From Strigops habroptila (taxonomy: Eukaryota > Chordata > Aves > Psittaciformes > Psittacidae), in the NCBI RefSeq assembly GCF_004027225.2, contig NC_044283.2, positions 9,752,992 through 9,816,991 of the forward strand: a stretch of 64,000 bases of DNA, given 5' to 3'. Under the pieces are notes generated by a model that saw only the letters and a list, made by a program, of their open reading frames with translations, was not told where the DNA came from and ran no database searches. A program made the position numbers and the translations under genes. Of this stretch, positions 13,001 through 22,800 are shown piece after piece. The stretch's first letter is position 1; each line of letters opens with the position of its first letter.

Positions 13001-13912
13001 ATAGGAGATCATATTTTGAAGCAACATCTGTTAGATCTCATGGAACAATGTTATAAAAATCCAGGCATTCTGAGTACAAATTGGCAAGCCAGCACTTCAG
13101 AAATCAATGGATTTGTGTGTATCGATCACTGCAAAGCAGCAATCAGCTTTATTCCACCAAAAGAAAAAAGAATTAAGATTTGGAATTGCATGATGCTCTC
13201 TTCAATGCCAGTGAAAACTGCAGGTTCAGCTCCTGCTTATTGCCCTAAAACCTCCTGGATGTTACACGTAAAACATGAAAGCTGAACCAGTCGCTTTCTT
13301 GCTGTTTTACATCCACATGATGGAATTTGGCTTTATCTGTTCTGTGGTCAGAAGCTTAAAGACAAAGAGAACATTTGATTATCTTGTTTGTACCTCTGTG
13401 CCCAAAGCGAAAGGAGACCAGGCCTATTACAAAGGCTTTTCTGCAAAGTAAATATCTTAGGTTTTTTTATAGAGCGCGCTCACCATCAACTCACTTCGCT
13501 TCTGTGTTCCAGGGACACTTAGGTAAAACTAACTGTGTCGTTGTGTGTCCCTCCACCAGAGAGACAGCAGGACCAGACTTACAAAGATGACAGTGACGCT
13601 GCAACTTTCAAGCAAACCCTCCCAGATCTCACCCCTGACGAGCCTTCAGAAGCACTCAGCTTCCCTCCCTTAGGGAAGGAGGAAGGGAGGTGTGAGGAAG
13701 ATGTGCCCAAAAGCCAAACGGAATCACCTGCAGTGGAAAACAAGGAACCCCAGCCCCAACCTGCTGAAGAGCCAGTGACACCAACCATGGAGGAGGGGCC
13801 GGCAGCCGATGCAGGTAGTGATGAATCTCCAGGGAAGTCCCCATCGAAAAAGAAAAAGAAGTTTCGCACTCCTTCCTTCCTGAAGAAGAGCAAAAAGAAG
13901 AGTGACTCCTAA
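986..13912 (+). CDS. ADD1: ADD1 (alpha-adducin), 3' part of the gene, partial at 5' end
   Basis: Alpha-adducin caps actin barbed ends and recruits spectrin in the membrane skeleton. Coding exons seen: 986-1075, 1937-2029 (cassette), 7179-7335, 9230-9325, 10081-10114 (alternative) and 13560-13912. Without the two alternative exons the frame runs unbroken for 231 residues to TAA at 13910-13912. The translation follows mammalian ADD1 from about human residue 506 to the C-terminus. It covers the end of the neck region, the protease-sensitive acidic and proline-rich tail, and the basic MARCKS-related domain KKKKKFRTPSFLKKSKKK near the end. The serines corresponding to human Ser716 and Ser726 (PKC/PKA sites) are present. 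The globular head and most of the neck are encoded upstream of the window. All junctions are GT-AG. Identity is very secure because spacing between landmarks equals that of human ADD1 to within one residue. Confidence 0.97.
1076..1936 (+). other. ADD1: ADD1 intron upstream of cassette exon
   Basis: AT-rich, 861 bp, GT-AG. No exon or repeat recognised. Confidence 0.8.
1937..2029 (+). CDS. ADD1: ADD1 alternative cassette exon, 31 codons
   Basis: The exon is 93 nt, phase 0-0, and opens DAPLSDCTESIEG, ending SLSVRK. It corresponds to the 31-residue insert of the longer mammalian alpha-adducin isoform (known family splice variant). It sits between the exon ending LVQ and the one starting GELV, exactly where that insert occurs. 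Inclusion or skipping keeps the frame. The acceptor (ttgttgcag) and donor (gtactg) are both usable. Confidence 0.93.
2845..2937 (+). repeat. C/A-rich low-complexity tract
   Basis: 93 nt without a single G on this strand. It is built of C runs (7 and 8 C) followed by AAACAAACCC-like units. The complementary strand is G/T-rich with long G runs. Confidence 0.85.
6671..6740 (+). repeat. C/A-rich low-complexity tract
   Basis: About 70 nt of mixed A and C runs with CAAACAAAC units and only two G. Resembles the tract at 2845-2937. Confidence 0.8.
7179..7335 (+). CDS. ADD1: ADD1 coding exon, start of tail (GELVTASKAI...)
   Basis: 157 nt: 52 codons plus one base, phase 0-1. It begins GELVTASKAIIEKEYQP and contains VSTTGPNPFNKLTDRELEEY, near identical to human alpha-adducin. 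It ends KQKGPE plus G. The downstream exon must start in phase 1, which decides how the following alternative exons are read. Confidence 0.96.
7336..9229 (+). other. ADD1: ADD1 intron, 1.9 kb, contains a long open stretch
   Basis: GT-AG intron between the GELV exon and the SPPDLT exon. Most of it is ordinary AT-rich sequence. The exception is the open stretch at 8181-8571, listed separately. Confidence 0.75.
8218..8520 (+). other. Candidate unannotated cassette exon or relic ORF within ADD1 intron
   Basis: One frame is open from 8181 to 8571, ending at TAG 8572-8574 (about 130 codons). I do not recognise the encoded peptide. It is polar and helix-like, rich in Q, S, D, E and K, and includes segments such as ALRSNPDLLAEASGI. 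It shows vertebrate-like codon use with several CpG codons. A cttag acceptor at 8217 and a cag/gtatta donor after 8520 would bound an exon of 303 nt. Its phase (1 in, 1 out) fits exactly between the flanking ADD1 exons and would add 101 residues. Against it: the polypyrimidine tract is poor, mammalian alpha-adducin has no such insert that I know of, and open stretches this long can occur by chance in 64 kb. Confidence 0.3.
9230..9325 (+). CDS. ADD1: ADD1 coding exon, proline-rich tail segment
   Basis: 96 nt, phase 1-1. Translates as EPSEDGRPQKERSPPDLTS followed by TPPSTPIKIEE. The human counterpart reads similarly with SPPD, PPPSTPIK and LEE conserved. It ends GAA plus G, so either the 34-nt alternative exon or the last exon can follow. 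Confidence 0.95.
9326..10080 (+). other. ADD1: ADD1 intron upstream of switch exon
   Basis: 755 bp, AT-rich. An AATAAA at 9411-9416 lies shortly after the donor, but no supporting evidence for its use is visible. No other feature seen. Confidence 0.7.
10081..10114 (+). CDS. ADD1: ADD1 34-nt alternative exon giving the short isoform C-terminus
   Basis: Read in phase 1 after the preceding exon, it encodes GDGYAKEYLLP followed by TA. The first base of the last exon (A) completes TAA. The known mammalian short alpha-adducin isoform ends GDGCAREYLLP, so nine of eleven residues match and the exon has the same length of 34 nt. Inclusion removes the rest of the tail and the MARCKS-related domain. 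The donor is a perfect gtaagt. Acceptor acaaacag. Confidence 0.9.
10115..13559 (+). other. ADD1: ADD1 last intron, 3.4 kb
   Basis: Contains an old CR1 fragment (11745-12040) and otherwise nothing I can support. An 89-codon open stretch near 13016-13285 lacks an ATG start and resembles no ADD1 sequence. Confidence 0.75.
11745..12040 (-). mobile_element. CR1 LINE 3' fragment, degenerate
   Basis: Reading the + strand gives the reverse complement of a CR1 3' end: TTTCAGTTGGAGGGGACC, then a 'catcaaccacctctctagg' segment, then 'ccctctcagtaaagaaatgcttct'. These are typical CR1 3'UTR landmarks in the typical order. It is well diverged and lacks the terminal ATTCTATG repeats, so it is an old insertion, antisense to ADD1. 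Confidence 0.75.
13560..13912 (+). CDS. ADD1: ADD1 last coding exon with MARCKS-related domain
   Basis: 353 nt to the TAA at 13910-13912. It starts in phase 1 (ERQQDQTYKDDSDAATFK). Nine residues separate EE from DDSDAATF, as in human, which fixes the acceptor at 13559. A variable Glu/Pro-rich stretch follows. The C-terminus is then almost invariant: GKSPSKKKKKFRTPSF, LKKSKKKSDS. This lysine-rich segment binds calmodulin and acidic lipid and carries the PKC/PKA serines. It is also needed for spectrin-actin binding in the family. Confidence 0.97.
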
Positions 13913-14245
13913 AGGCCAAACACACTGCAGAAACACTGTCATATTCCCAACTCCATTAACCACTAGAATGTACCAGATCGTACCGAGTGTTTTGTCGTAC
14001 TATGTAAATGAATGCAACAAGTAACCCAACCAGCCCCTCGAGTTATGGCTTGATTGTTTGAGGTTATAACCAGAAACCAATGGCCAGAAAGGTGCTAATC
14101 CCGTGTTTTCAGCAGCTACCGCAGATCTGATCCCGAATTTGGAATCAAATGTGAATGACTTCCATGTGGAAGGCATCGAACCGCTATTTTTGATTTAAAG
14201 CCTGCGCTGCTTTGCAAAAGAATTAAAAAGATGTTCACAATTAAA

Positions 14246-14251
14246 AATAAA
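14246..14251 (+). terminator. ADD1: Candidate proximal poly(A) signal of ADD1
   Basis: AATAAA 334 nt after the stop codon. Use is not demonstrated by the sequence. Confidence 0.4.
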
Positions 14252-15744
14252 CCACACATGGCTTACCACAAGGAGCATTCTTCTCCCATGTTCTGTTCCA
14301 AGTCACAAGTAAGTTTCCTTTTAAATGCTGACTTCTTGAGCGGATGCTATTGCAGTGGCGCTCTCGAGGGGAGGTGTTCTTGAACTGACATGTGAGTACC
14401 TGCTCACAAACCCTGTTTTAGTCGAGCTTTGAGGCTAATCCATTCCTTCCTCTCTCTCCCCTCTCACCATCGTAACAAAACAAAGGTGTTTTTCACTTTC
14501 ATTTCTTTTTTAACTGGCTCGTGAAATCATCTTTGCTGTCCAGGACTGAAATAACCATGGTGTGTTCCACTCACAGTTGCGCTTTAAGAGCCCATCTTAC
14601 TTCCTAGCAAATGCAGTTTAAGGGAAATGTGACTTTGAGTCCTGCCTCCCTACGCATTGCTCACATGGTGATTTGGCTGTTAGAACAGGTTAAAAGTAAC
14701 TGTACTACAGGTGTCTGGGAGGTTTCGCGGCGGTGGCGTGAAGCCTGAGCCGCTGTTTTGGGCCTTAGCAGAGGGTTTGGGTGCAGAGCTGCTGCACATA
14801 AACCCTGCTTGCAGCCTTTCGTGTGTGTTCTTCCCATGATAACCATGTAAATGCGTTACACTGAATAGGTAACCTTGTTTTATATGAATTATTTTCACTT
14901 ACAAAAACTGGTGTTTCTTTAATATTTTATTTTTGTTGCCAGCAGTGAAGTACAGAAACCCCAAGTAACCTTAAAAGGTGTATTTTCACAGTTTGCTATA
15001 AATGTTCGTTTAATATGTAGCATGGTAAAGAAAATCACTTTTTGCCACTGAATTCACTTATTTCCCAGTCACTGCCATGCTTCTGTCTGTCACCCATCCT
15101 AACAGCAGTGCCAGGCGGGGTGGGGGAAGCTCGCAGGGAGAGCTGGAACCCGTTTGGTTCCTCGTGTCAGTGTTTCTGGTTCAGCAGCAGCAAACGCTGA
15201 GAGCCCTGCGAGGAGAGGGGGGACGTGCTGCCTCGCTGCAAGCAGCTGTAGAACACAGGATGTGGCTGGCACCTCTTAGGACTATAGTAAATGTTGCAAT
15301 TGGTAAAATAGCAGCAAACTAATGCCTTACACTGCTGCAGCAGAGAGCGGCAGAGCAGGGGCACGGCCTGCCTCGGGCTGGGAGGCAGAAGGGGAATGGG
15401 AGCTGTCGCTTTGGGTGTGGAAGGATACTTGGAAGTGGGGTCGGTGCCGAAGCAAGGCAGGTGACTGCCCCGGGCTGCAGCGGCTTCACGTGTGCTTGAA
15501 CCTCGTGTCCCCTCTGCCCACTCGACCAGTGCAGTGCTCACCTTGCTGAATCGTGTTCTAGCGCAGGGTCCTAATTCAGTGACTAATTGCTGTATGTTTC
15601 AGTTCCTTAATGGAGTCCCTCCATTTCTCTCGACCACGTATGCAATGACTCTTTAATTTCTAATTTTGTAGTTTGTTCTTTTAATTCTTTGTATTACAGT
15701 ATGAAATGTAGTCATGTATGCTATGGTTACACACTTCGGGGTAG

Positions 15745-15750
15745 AATAAA
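15745..15750 (+). terminator. ADD1: Poly(A) signal of ADD1
   Basis: AATAAA followed by a T-rich downstream element (tatttttctttttcttgtat), the expected arrangement for cleavage near 15770. A second AATAAA at 15795-15800 could serve a slightly longer form. Confidence 0.7.
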
Positions 15751-15794
15751 GTCCTGTATTTTTCTTTTTCTTGTATCATTAAGTTCTACTCACA

Positions 15795-15800
15795 AATAAA
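15795..15800 (+). terminator. ADD1: Alternative distal poly(A) signal of ADD1
   Basis: AATAAA 50 nt after the main candidate. Would place cleavage near 15820. Confidence 0.5.
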
Positions 15801-15820
15801 AGTCTTAAAACCTTCACGCT

Positions 15821-16075
15821 CTGCTTTCAAAACTTTGTGCAGTTTTATTCTACAGCTGTAGCCTGAGTTTAATTTGTTCCTTTTTCTTTCAGTGATTAAT
15901 GTGTTGATTAACAGTTGCTTTAATGTATTCTCAGACAAGGGCTCCTTCCCCCACCCATCCTGGGGGCAGCACCCAGGTCCCCCAGGAGGTATTTGGCACC
16001 GCGGGGAGCCCTGGTCCCCACAAGGCTTTGCCATGGTGAGGTGGCTATAAGGTCTTCACCGTGATTCATTGAGCA
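15821..16075. other. Tail-to-tail gap between ADD1 and MFSD10
   Basis: About 250 bp between the inferred ADD1 3' end (+) and MFSD10 3' end (-). It holds a second minus-strand AATAAA (15843-15848) that could extend MFSD10 transcripts up to the ADD1 end. Nothing else seen. Confidence 0.6.
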
Positions 16076-16096
16076 GAGCAGTGTCTGAGGGAAGAG

Positions 16097-16102
16097 TTTA
16101 TT
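16097..16102 (-). terminator. MFSD10: Poly(A) signal of MFSD10
   Basis: TTTATT on the + strand is AATAAA on the gene strand, about 660 nt after the stop codon. It is the first such hexamer downstream of the coding sequence that I see. Confidence 0.6.
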
Positions 16103-16757
16103 TGTAATGGAAAAAGAACAGTGCTTGGTCAGCAAAAACCATCCCACAGACGTAGAAGTATAAAACATCTCTCAATTTGTGTATTAAAAACAGTCTCCAT
16201 CAGGCTGGGGGAGCCTGTAGCTGCTGCTTGCTTTTGGTTTTGACTGTCATGTTTTAAGGCAGGTGGTCAAGCTCTTACCAGGCCCCCTGTGCCTTCGTGT
16301 GCCAACTGCAGCAGTACCTGGTGAGAGCCCCGTGGGGGCTGTTCTTTGGTAGCCGGGCGCAGATCAGCCATTCCCTGGTGGCAGAGGCCAGGGGCTGGGA
16401 GAGGAGCAGAGTGCAGCCACCAAGAGCCACTGGCACTTGGTGGCAAGTCGTGGGGGCCATGCTGCTGCCATGGCAGCCCTGCTTGGCTGATGGGCTCAAT
16501 GCACTCCATGGGTTTGGGAGTGTTCGGTGGTGGTTCTATTTGTGAAACCAGCCAAGCTGGCTGGGAGGTCAGCTGAGACACAGAACTTGGGGGAGGCTGT
16601 AGGAGACCTGAAGTCTGTTGTTGCTGCAAGTGGTTATGGCATAGCCCCTTCCAGAAGATCAAAGTCCTCCTCTTCCTCTTTGAACAGCAGAGTTGGGTGC
16701 TGAGAGTCAAGGTGAGGAGCGGTCCTGGGAAACTGGTGGTAGTTGTGTGGTTCCTTC
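16103..16757 (-). other. MFSD10: MFSD10 3'UTR
   Basis: GC-rich non-coding sequence from the stop codon down to the AATAAA at 16097-16102. A second reading frame stays open across it and into the last exon (16267-16839, see findings). Confidence 0.65.
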
Positions 16758-16864
16758 CTACTCCTCCTTCAGCGGCTCTTTTATAGAACCAAGCAAAGCG
16801 AAGGGGATGAGGAAGAAAGCACCACAGATGGTAAAGCAAACCTCGGCCCCCGCCAGCCAGTAAA
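16758..16864 (-). CDS. MFSD10: MFSD10 coding exon 12 (last), helix 12
   Basis: Translates as VYWLAGAEVCFTICGAFFL, then IPFALLGSIKEPLKEE and TAG at 16758-16760. It matches the human VYWLAGAQACF segment and supplies the final membrane helix and a short cytoplasmic tail. Confidence 0.95.
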
Positions 16865-19800
16865 CTGCAAAGGAAGCAGATTTACCTTGTTAGTCTCTGC
16901 ATTTGTGTCAACTGGAGCTGCTGCTCTCCACAGCTCGCTCTCGGGAGCAGCTTTGCTGTAAAGCCCAGTCAGGCTCTTCCTCTTGGAAAGCCATCATGCA
17001 CGGGCGTGCTGGCTGCCATGCGGGCCAGTGGTTTGGTGAGCCGGAGCGAGCTGGATGCTCAGCACATGGAGGCAGCCAGGAAGCAGATTCTGGCTTTGCT
17101 CAGATTTAACATTAGGTCCAAGTTCCAGCTCTGATGTACTGCCTGGCTGCTTCCCCTTATTCTGTCCCTGTGCCCTGTAACAGCATGGGGGAGCCGAACC
17201 CCTTACAGAGGGTTCCAGTGCTCCTCAGGCACAGCCTCCTTTGGCCACAAGGCACCGCGCACGCCCTGAGTGCTGGGGATTCTTTAGCTCATAGGTTACA
17301 GATGCTTCTGGTGCTACTTCGGCAAATACAACTTCATGGGGCTCCCTTTTCCCTTCAGACCCACCCGGGCTGTGGGGCCCAGAGCAGTGCTGGATGCTGG
17401 CAGAAGAGGAAGGAGCAGGAGGTCACACTCACCAGTAGCTGACAGGATCGGTCCCAGGGCTCTGGCCAGGGCACCCAGGCTCCGCAGGATCCCCATCACT
17501 CGCCCCTTCTGGCCAGCAGAGCCTGTGCAAGCAGAGCAGTCAGTGTGGGGGGGGCTGCTGGGGCAGGGCCCTGCTCTGCCTCTGGGAGCCTTAGTCCTTT
17601 GGAGGTGTTTCCCACACCCACCTCCCCCTCCTTTCATTCCACACTCACTGCCCAATCTCCATTTATTTCCCCTCTGCCAAGACACACATGGCTGCTTCAT
17701 GGCCAATCAGCAGGGCTTGCCAAGAGGGCTTGGTGAGGGATGTGCAGTGCATTCTCCTCCCCACATCCCCAAAACACCACCACAATCAATCTTTACATTG
17801 TACCAGGTTTGCTGAGGAGGCGCAGGTGTGATACCCACAGAAGCAGGGATTTAAGTTAAATTAGAGCAACATACAAGTGACATCCATGAGCACAGCCCCC
17901 TCAGCAAGCACTGTAGTGCTGGCAACCAACTGAGGCAGAGCTAAAGAAAGGACGGTGTCATCTGCAGACAGCACCGCAGCAAGAGCTGCTCTACCAGGTT
18001 ACGTAGCAACCAGTGCTGCCAGCCCGGAACAACTCAGAAGGTTCCTGAGAAGGTGTTTTCTAAGGAATTGGCAAGAACTGGTTTTACTGCGGGCAGTGGT
18101 GGCTGGTGTCTCTTTGAGAGAGCCCAGGCCATTCCCTCTCTCAGTCCTGGTTGTGGCCTTTGCCCACGATATTAATTCTTTGTGCTTCCTCATCTTTTTA
18201 TTCATAACCAGGACAAGGTTGCTTCATGTTTGCCCGTCTCATTGGAACAAGCTGTGTTATGCAGTGCAACACCTACACCACTAAAGTGTGGTGCTGACAG
18301 CCACTGAACAGATGGCTGCTGTTCGTCAGCTCTGAACCTGTCCACCACGGAGTGCTGCCAGCTTCCACACACAGGTACAGGGCAGTCTGGGGTTTCCTTT
18401 GCTCCCCTGTGGGATGTTGCTGAGTTTCCCAGGGACAGACTATCCTTCTACCCCTGGCAGCCCCAGTCAGCTCCCCTTCCCTGAAGGATGCCCACAGAAG
18501 AGGAGGGGTTGAAGGCTGTGGCACCTCCAGCAAGACACAGGGTTTTGCCTCCCTTCAGCATGGCCCAGGGCCATCAGATGGTGACTGTGGTCATGGGTCA
18601 CTGCTGAAGTGAAACAGGGCAGTGCAGGGGTCAGTAGGAACAGCCCTTCTCTACACTTCAGCCTCACACACATACAATGTGGAGCAGCAGCTCAGCACTG
18701 CTGCTGTCCTTGTGAATGCATCTGGGTGGAAAGAGGCCTCTTACACAGCCAAGCAGCAGAGTCGCTGGTCCAACACTTGGATCCGAGGTGGACCTATGCC
18801 ACCGAGCATTCCTGCTGATGCATCACTGAACTTGAGGTCAGTTCTGTGCCTGAGCCAAGTGTACACACAGGTCAGTTATGTGGCCAAGGGCTGCTGCTCA
18901 AAGCAGGAAAGACACTCACCGTAGCCTGACACCACTGCTGACAAACACGGGATAACAATGGCCGCAGCTGGAAAAATCCACAAAAGAGACTGTCAGTGAA
19001 CAGCAGAGCTCAAACCCAGCACCAGTGACACACACAGCCCAAACTCGTTACTGCTGCACAGAAATATGCTGAGCTCTGGGGCACTGCACCAACAACAGAT
19101 CATCGGGTTTAATCCAGTTCAATAATGAAAACACCCTCAAAGCCAACCTGGACGGAGAACCCGGAGCCATGTGTGCTCGGAGCAGATGGTTCACATCAGT
19201 GCCTCTCACTCCATGGGCCCATGGGAAAGGGGTGGATAGGTCAGATCAGAGCACTGGTAGTTTTCCAAATCGCTGTGGTCTGGTCAGGTGGAGCAGGGAA
19301 AGGGAACTGCTCCCATTTCAAGTGACAGCGAGGTGGCTGTTCACAGAATCACACTGTCCCCATGCGTGAGGCTTTACTGTACTCACGGGTGGAAGAGGCA
19401 GCTATGTTCTGTCTTGGGAAATGACAGCTGAGTCCAAGAAGAAGAGGTTACAAAATCTCTGGACACAAAAGCCAAGAGCTGTTCAGCAGTCACTGCCGTC
19501 TTACTGAAATAGGGGCCTCTTCTGCCAAGGAGGAAGTGCTTTAAGCATACAAAGCAGAATCTTTTCTGGGAGGGAAAGGACAATAGGAGAGCAGGAATGA
19601 TGGACATGGCGCCTTAACTGCAAACACCCTAACTCCTGGGGCAGAGGGAGGAAGAGATGGGGAGAAGAGGCTGCTCCAATGGCACTTCTGTCTGGCTTAA
19701 CTGGGCAGGAGATGGGGTCTTCTGCCCAGGTACAGAGCCGAGGAAGATGAGGCGCCTAACTTAGCAGCACAATTGGACAAAATGAACACCTCCTCTCACC

Positions 19801-22800
19801 CCCCTCACTGTTGGGCTTTCAAAACCAAGGTAATCTGTAGATAAGACGTAGATTTTGAAACCTGTCAAACCCAGCTGCCCCTAGACAGACAAGCAACCTA
19901 CTGCCTAGATGCCTTTTTGTAGTTTACAGTTTACACTTAAATCAAGCTGTATCATGCAAAAGAGAAGTCTTCTACTTCTGTAATTAGTCATATGTGAAAC
20001 TTCCAGCCTATCCGAAAGGAGATTTCAGCTATCCCCAATGCTGCTAACAAACACAGCTCTCCTCAGCTGTTGCCTAAGGAATAACACAGCCCCCACGGAA
20101 ACACAAAGACACGCTGTCTCCCTTCTTTTCCTGAGCTGAGCTATTCAGTGATTATTTTGCTTCTAGGTCTGATAAAAGGGGAAGACAACACCCTCAAGAG
20201 CTCTCCAGTGAGACAAGAGGACAACAGGAGCACTGGGGATGCTTCCAAATATCACCATGGCAACTTCCTGTGATACAAACAGCATCAGGAAAAAAACCCA
20301 GACACTGTTTCTTCCCTATTTTATAAACAGAAACGTCAACTTTCTGTCACTTCAAATGTGAAATTAGAAATGCATCTTTTCTAATGGGCTGAATAAAGAG
20401 AAGAAAAGAAAAATCATTTGTGCTTAGCTTTCAGTGTGTTTTGAATCGCTCACCACAAGAGTACAGCAGCAGCCCAGCGCCCAGCATGGCCACATTTGCA
20501 GCCCATCCAATTAGCAGGAAAGCTGGAATCAGCAATATAATAGCCTGCAAAAAGGAAGGAGTCACACGGTCACATTTAAGCCCTGCTTGTTGAAGCCTAG
20601 CTCTAGGGGTCCTGCCAGTTCTCTTCCGCTGATGGGACTACAGTGAAGTTGTTAGGAGCAGAAAACTCTTTTTTCTCAAGTAGACATTTCGAATTCACCT
20701 GAATGGCCACACAAGAGGGTAATTTACTGTGCTGTTGTCTGTCACTGTCCCATGCCTGCAGACCACACGTGGGAGTGAGTCCCCTGTACCACAGGCTGCA
20801 GTTATCCCACCACCCACTTCCCACAACTGAGGAGAAGATGATTTTTGCAGAGTTCTTTCTCTCTTGGACAGAAATTCAGCTTTAACTCTTTCGTTCCTGA
20901 GCTAGCACAAGAGATCAAAATACTTGTGTGCAACAGGACCACAGCTCCTCCGCTTTTCCTCAGCAGAACTGAGTTTAGATTTCAGAGTCCATGTTGCTGC
21001 AGGAAGAAGGAAAAACGAGGGCAGGGAATGGCATCTGGAATTGAAACTCTGAAACAAAAAACATTCTTCATCTTCTCCAAGAGCCTGGACTTCAGTTGCC
21101 CTGTGCTGTCTCACTCATACACAGAGCTTCTGCAGGAAGTTAAGATCTGTTGTGTGTTCACTCCCACCAAACGTCTCGTGCTGTGCTAAGGGAAGCCACA
21201 TGTGATAAAAACTGCCCGAATAACTTCAGCAAAAGGGGGAACTCCCACAAAAGCAACTGAGATCCACAGAAGGAGCAGCCCAGAGCCAGCGAGTTCCTGC
21301 ACAGCGCACACGGCTGTCTGTAAGAAGCGAGTAGCCCAGACCAACTAAACTGACGACGTGGAGTTAACTACACCTCCCAGTGCAGGCAAGAGGAAGGAGT
21401 ATAAAAATGAGTGGGGCAACCCACAGTTTGCATGAACTGCAGTGCAGTGACGGGCTGGCAGAGCACAGAGAGGAAGCTGATGCAGGGGATAAAGCAGCAC
21501 TAACAGAGCAGTGGGAGCTTTCACTCCCAGGGAAACACTTTCTATGTGACACAGTGAGTGCTGTGCTGGTCACTTGCGCCTGCCAGGGAATAGGGTGGAG
21601 ATGATGGTTTCACCAGCAGAAATAACTTAAGAAAAGCTGAGTCAATTCCCTGGAATGCAGTGCAGTTTGGTGGCCTTCTTTACCCTGCCAGTGCTAAAAC
21701 CACACTGGCCTCAAAGTAATGTATAATACATTGATGGGAGCTTTAACAGTTAAAGCAAACCTGTTACCAAGCAGCCAACAAAAGTTCAGAGGCCTGCTTT
21801 GTTGAGTTCCACACACAAATGCAAATGACAAGACATATATATCTACTTGTTCCACAGCTGCATAAGCTGCAGGGAACCGTTCCCTGGCATCCTGGTACAG
21901 CAGCTTCAACATCTCTATGAAGAAAGAGGCAAGCAAAACAAGGAAATGCACACCTCTGTCAGTTAAACTTCGGTCTGAATGTTGGTACTGTAACATGTAA
22001 TAGTAATACTGATGATCACAAATCAAAGAATGGAGGAAGAACCTATTTCCCCCTGCCCACCAGTGAAATACAGTCTAGGGAAAAAGCCTGTGAAGCACAG
22101 AGACAGCCAGCCTGAAGGTGAACCTGAAAATAATTTGCCAGAAAGAGTCAGAGATCAGCTCTGAAGCAGCTTTAGTAGTTTCAATGTCTGCACTGCAAGA
22201 GAAATCACTGCAACAAAGCACAAGCTTCACAGCATTTTACCTGCACAGATGGACACTCTGTTCTCATTCCTTACTGCAATTATGTATGAAAAACTCAAAG
22301 GTTCAGTAATACTGCAGCTGGTATGGTAAGAAAGGACTGTAATGTTCCAAAGTTCAGTAAAAATGGTAAGTGCCCAATATGCAGGGTCTTGAGAAGTCAT
22401 TTAGCTGGATTAATGAGACAGAAACTTCTTTTGATTTCACAAGTACAGTTATAGCCTCCAACTACCCTTTAGACTGAAAAATTAACACACTGGATTTGCG
22501 GGGGAAGAGAAAAATACACATTATTAGTGTTTTTTACCCTTTTTACAGCTCTGATTTCATTTCCTGGCTTGATTCGGCGAGCATAGCCTCCCTGGATCAC
22601 AGCCATTGTTATTCCAATAAAGAAAAACATCTTGCCCTGCTGCAAGCTAGAAGGGAGGCAAAAACACAGAGCATGGAGTCACGCACGGAGCATTCCACCC
22701 TGGGATTCACAGGTCCAGTGCAGACCCTTTCCTGAACAAGAGAGAGAAAACGCTTTTTGGTGCTTGCATGAGCAGTGCAAAGTTAACACGCTGACATTAG

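Larger units (their letters stand above)
13913..15770 (+). other. ADD1: ADD1 3'UTR
   Basis: Non-coding sequence from the stop codon to the distal poly(A) signals. A short GC-rich stretch occurs around 15.1-15.5 kb. A proximal AATAAA at 14246-14251 could give a short 3'UTR of about 350 nt. The long form would end near 15770-15820. Confidence 0.75.

Noticed and set aside
13016-13285. 89-codon frame just before the last ADD1 exon.
   Set aside because: No ATG at its start, no matching splice phase found, and no adducin resemblance.
17336-17815. Plus-strand frame of 159 codons over MFSD10 exon 11.
   Set aside because: It is antisense to a verified coding exon in GC-rich sequence; no independent support.
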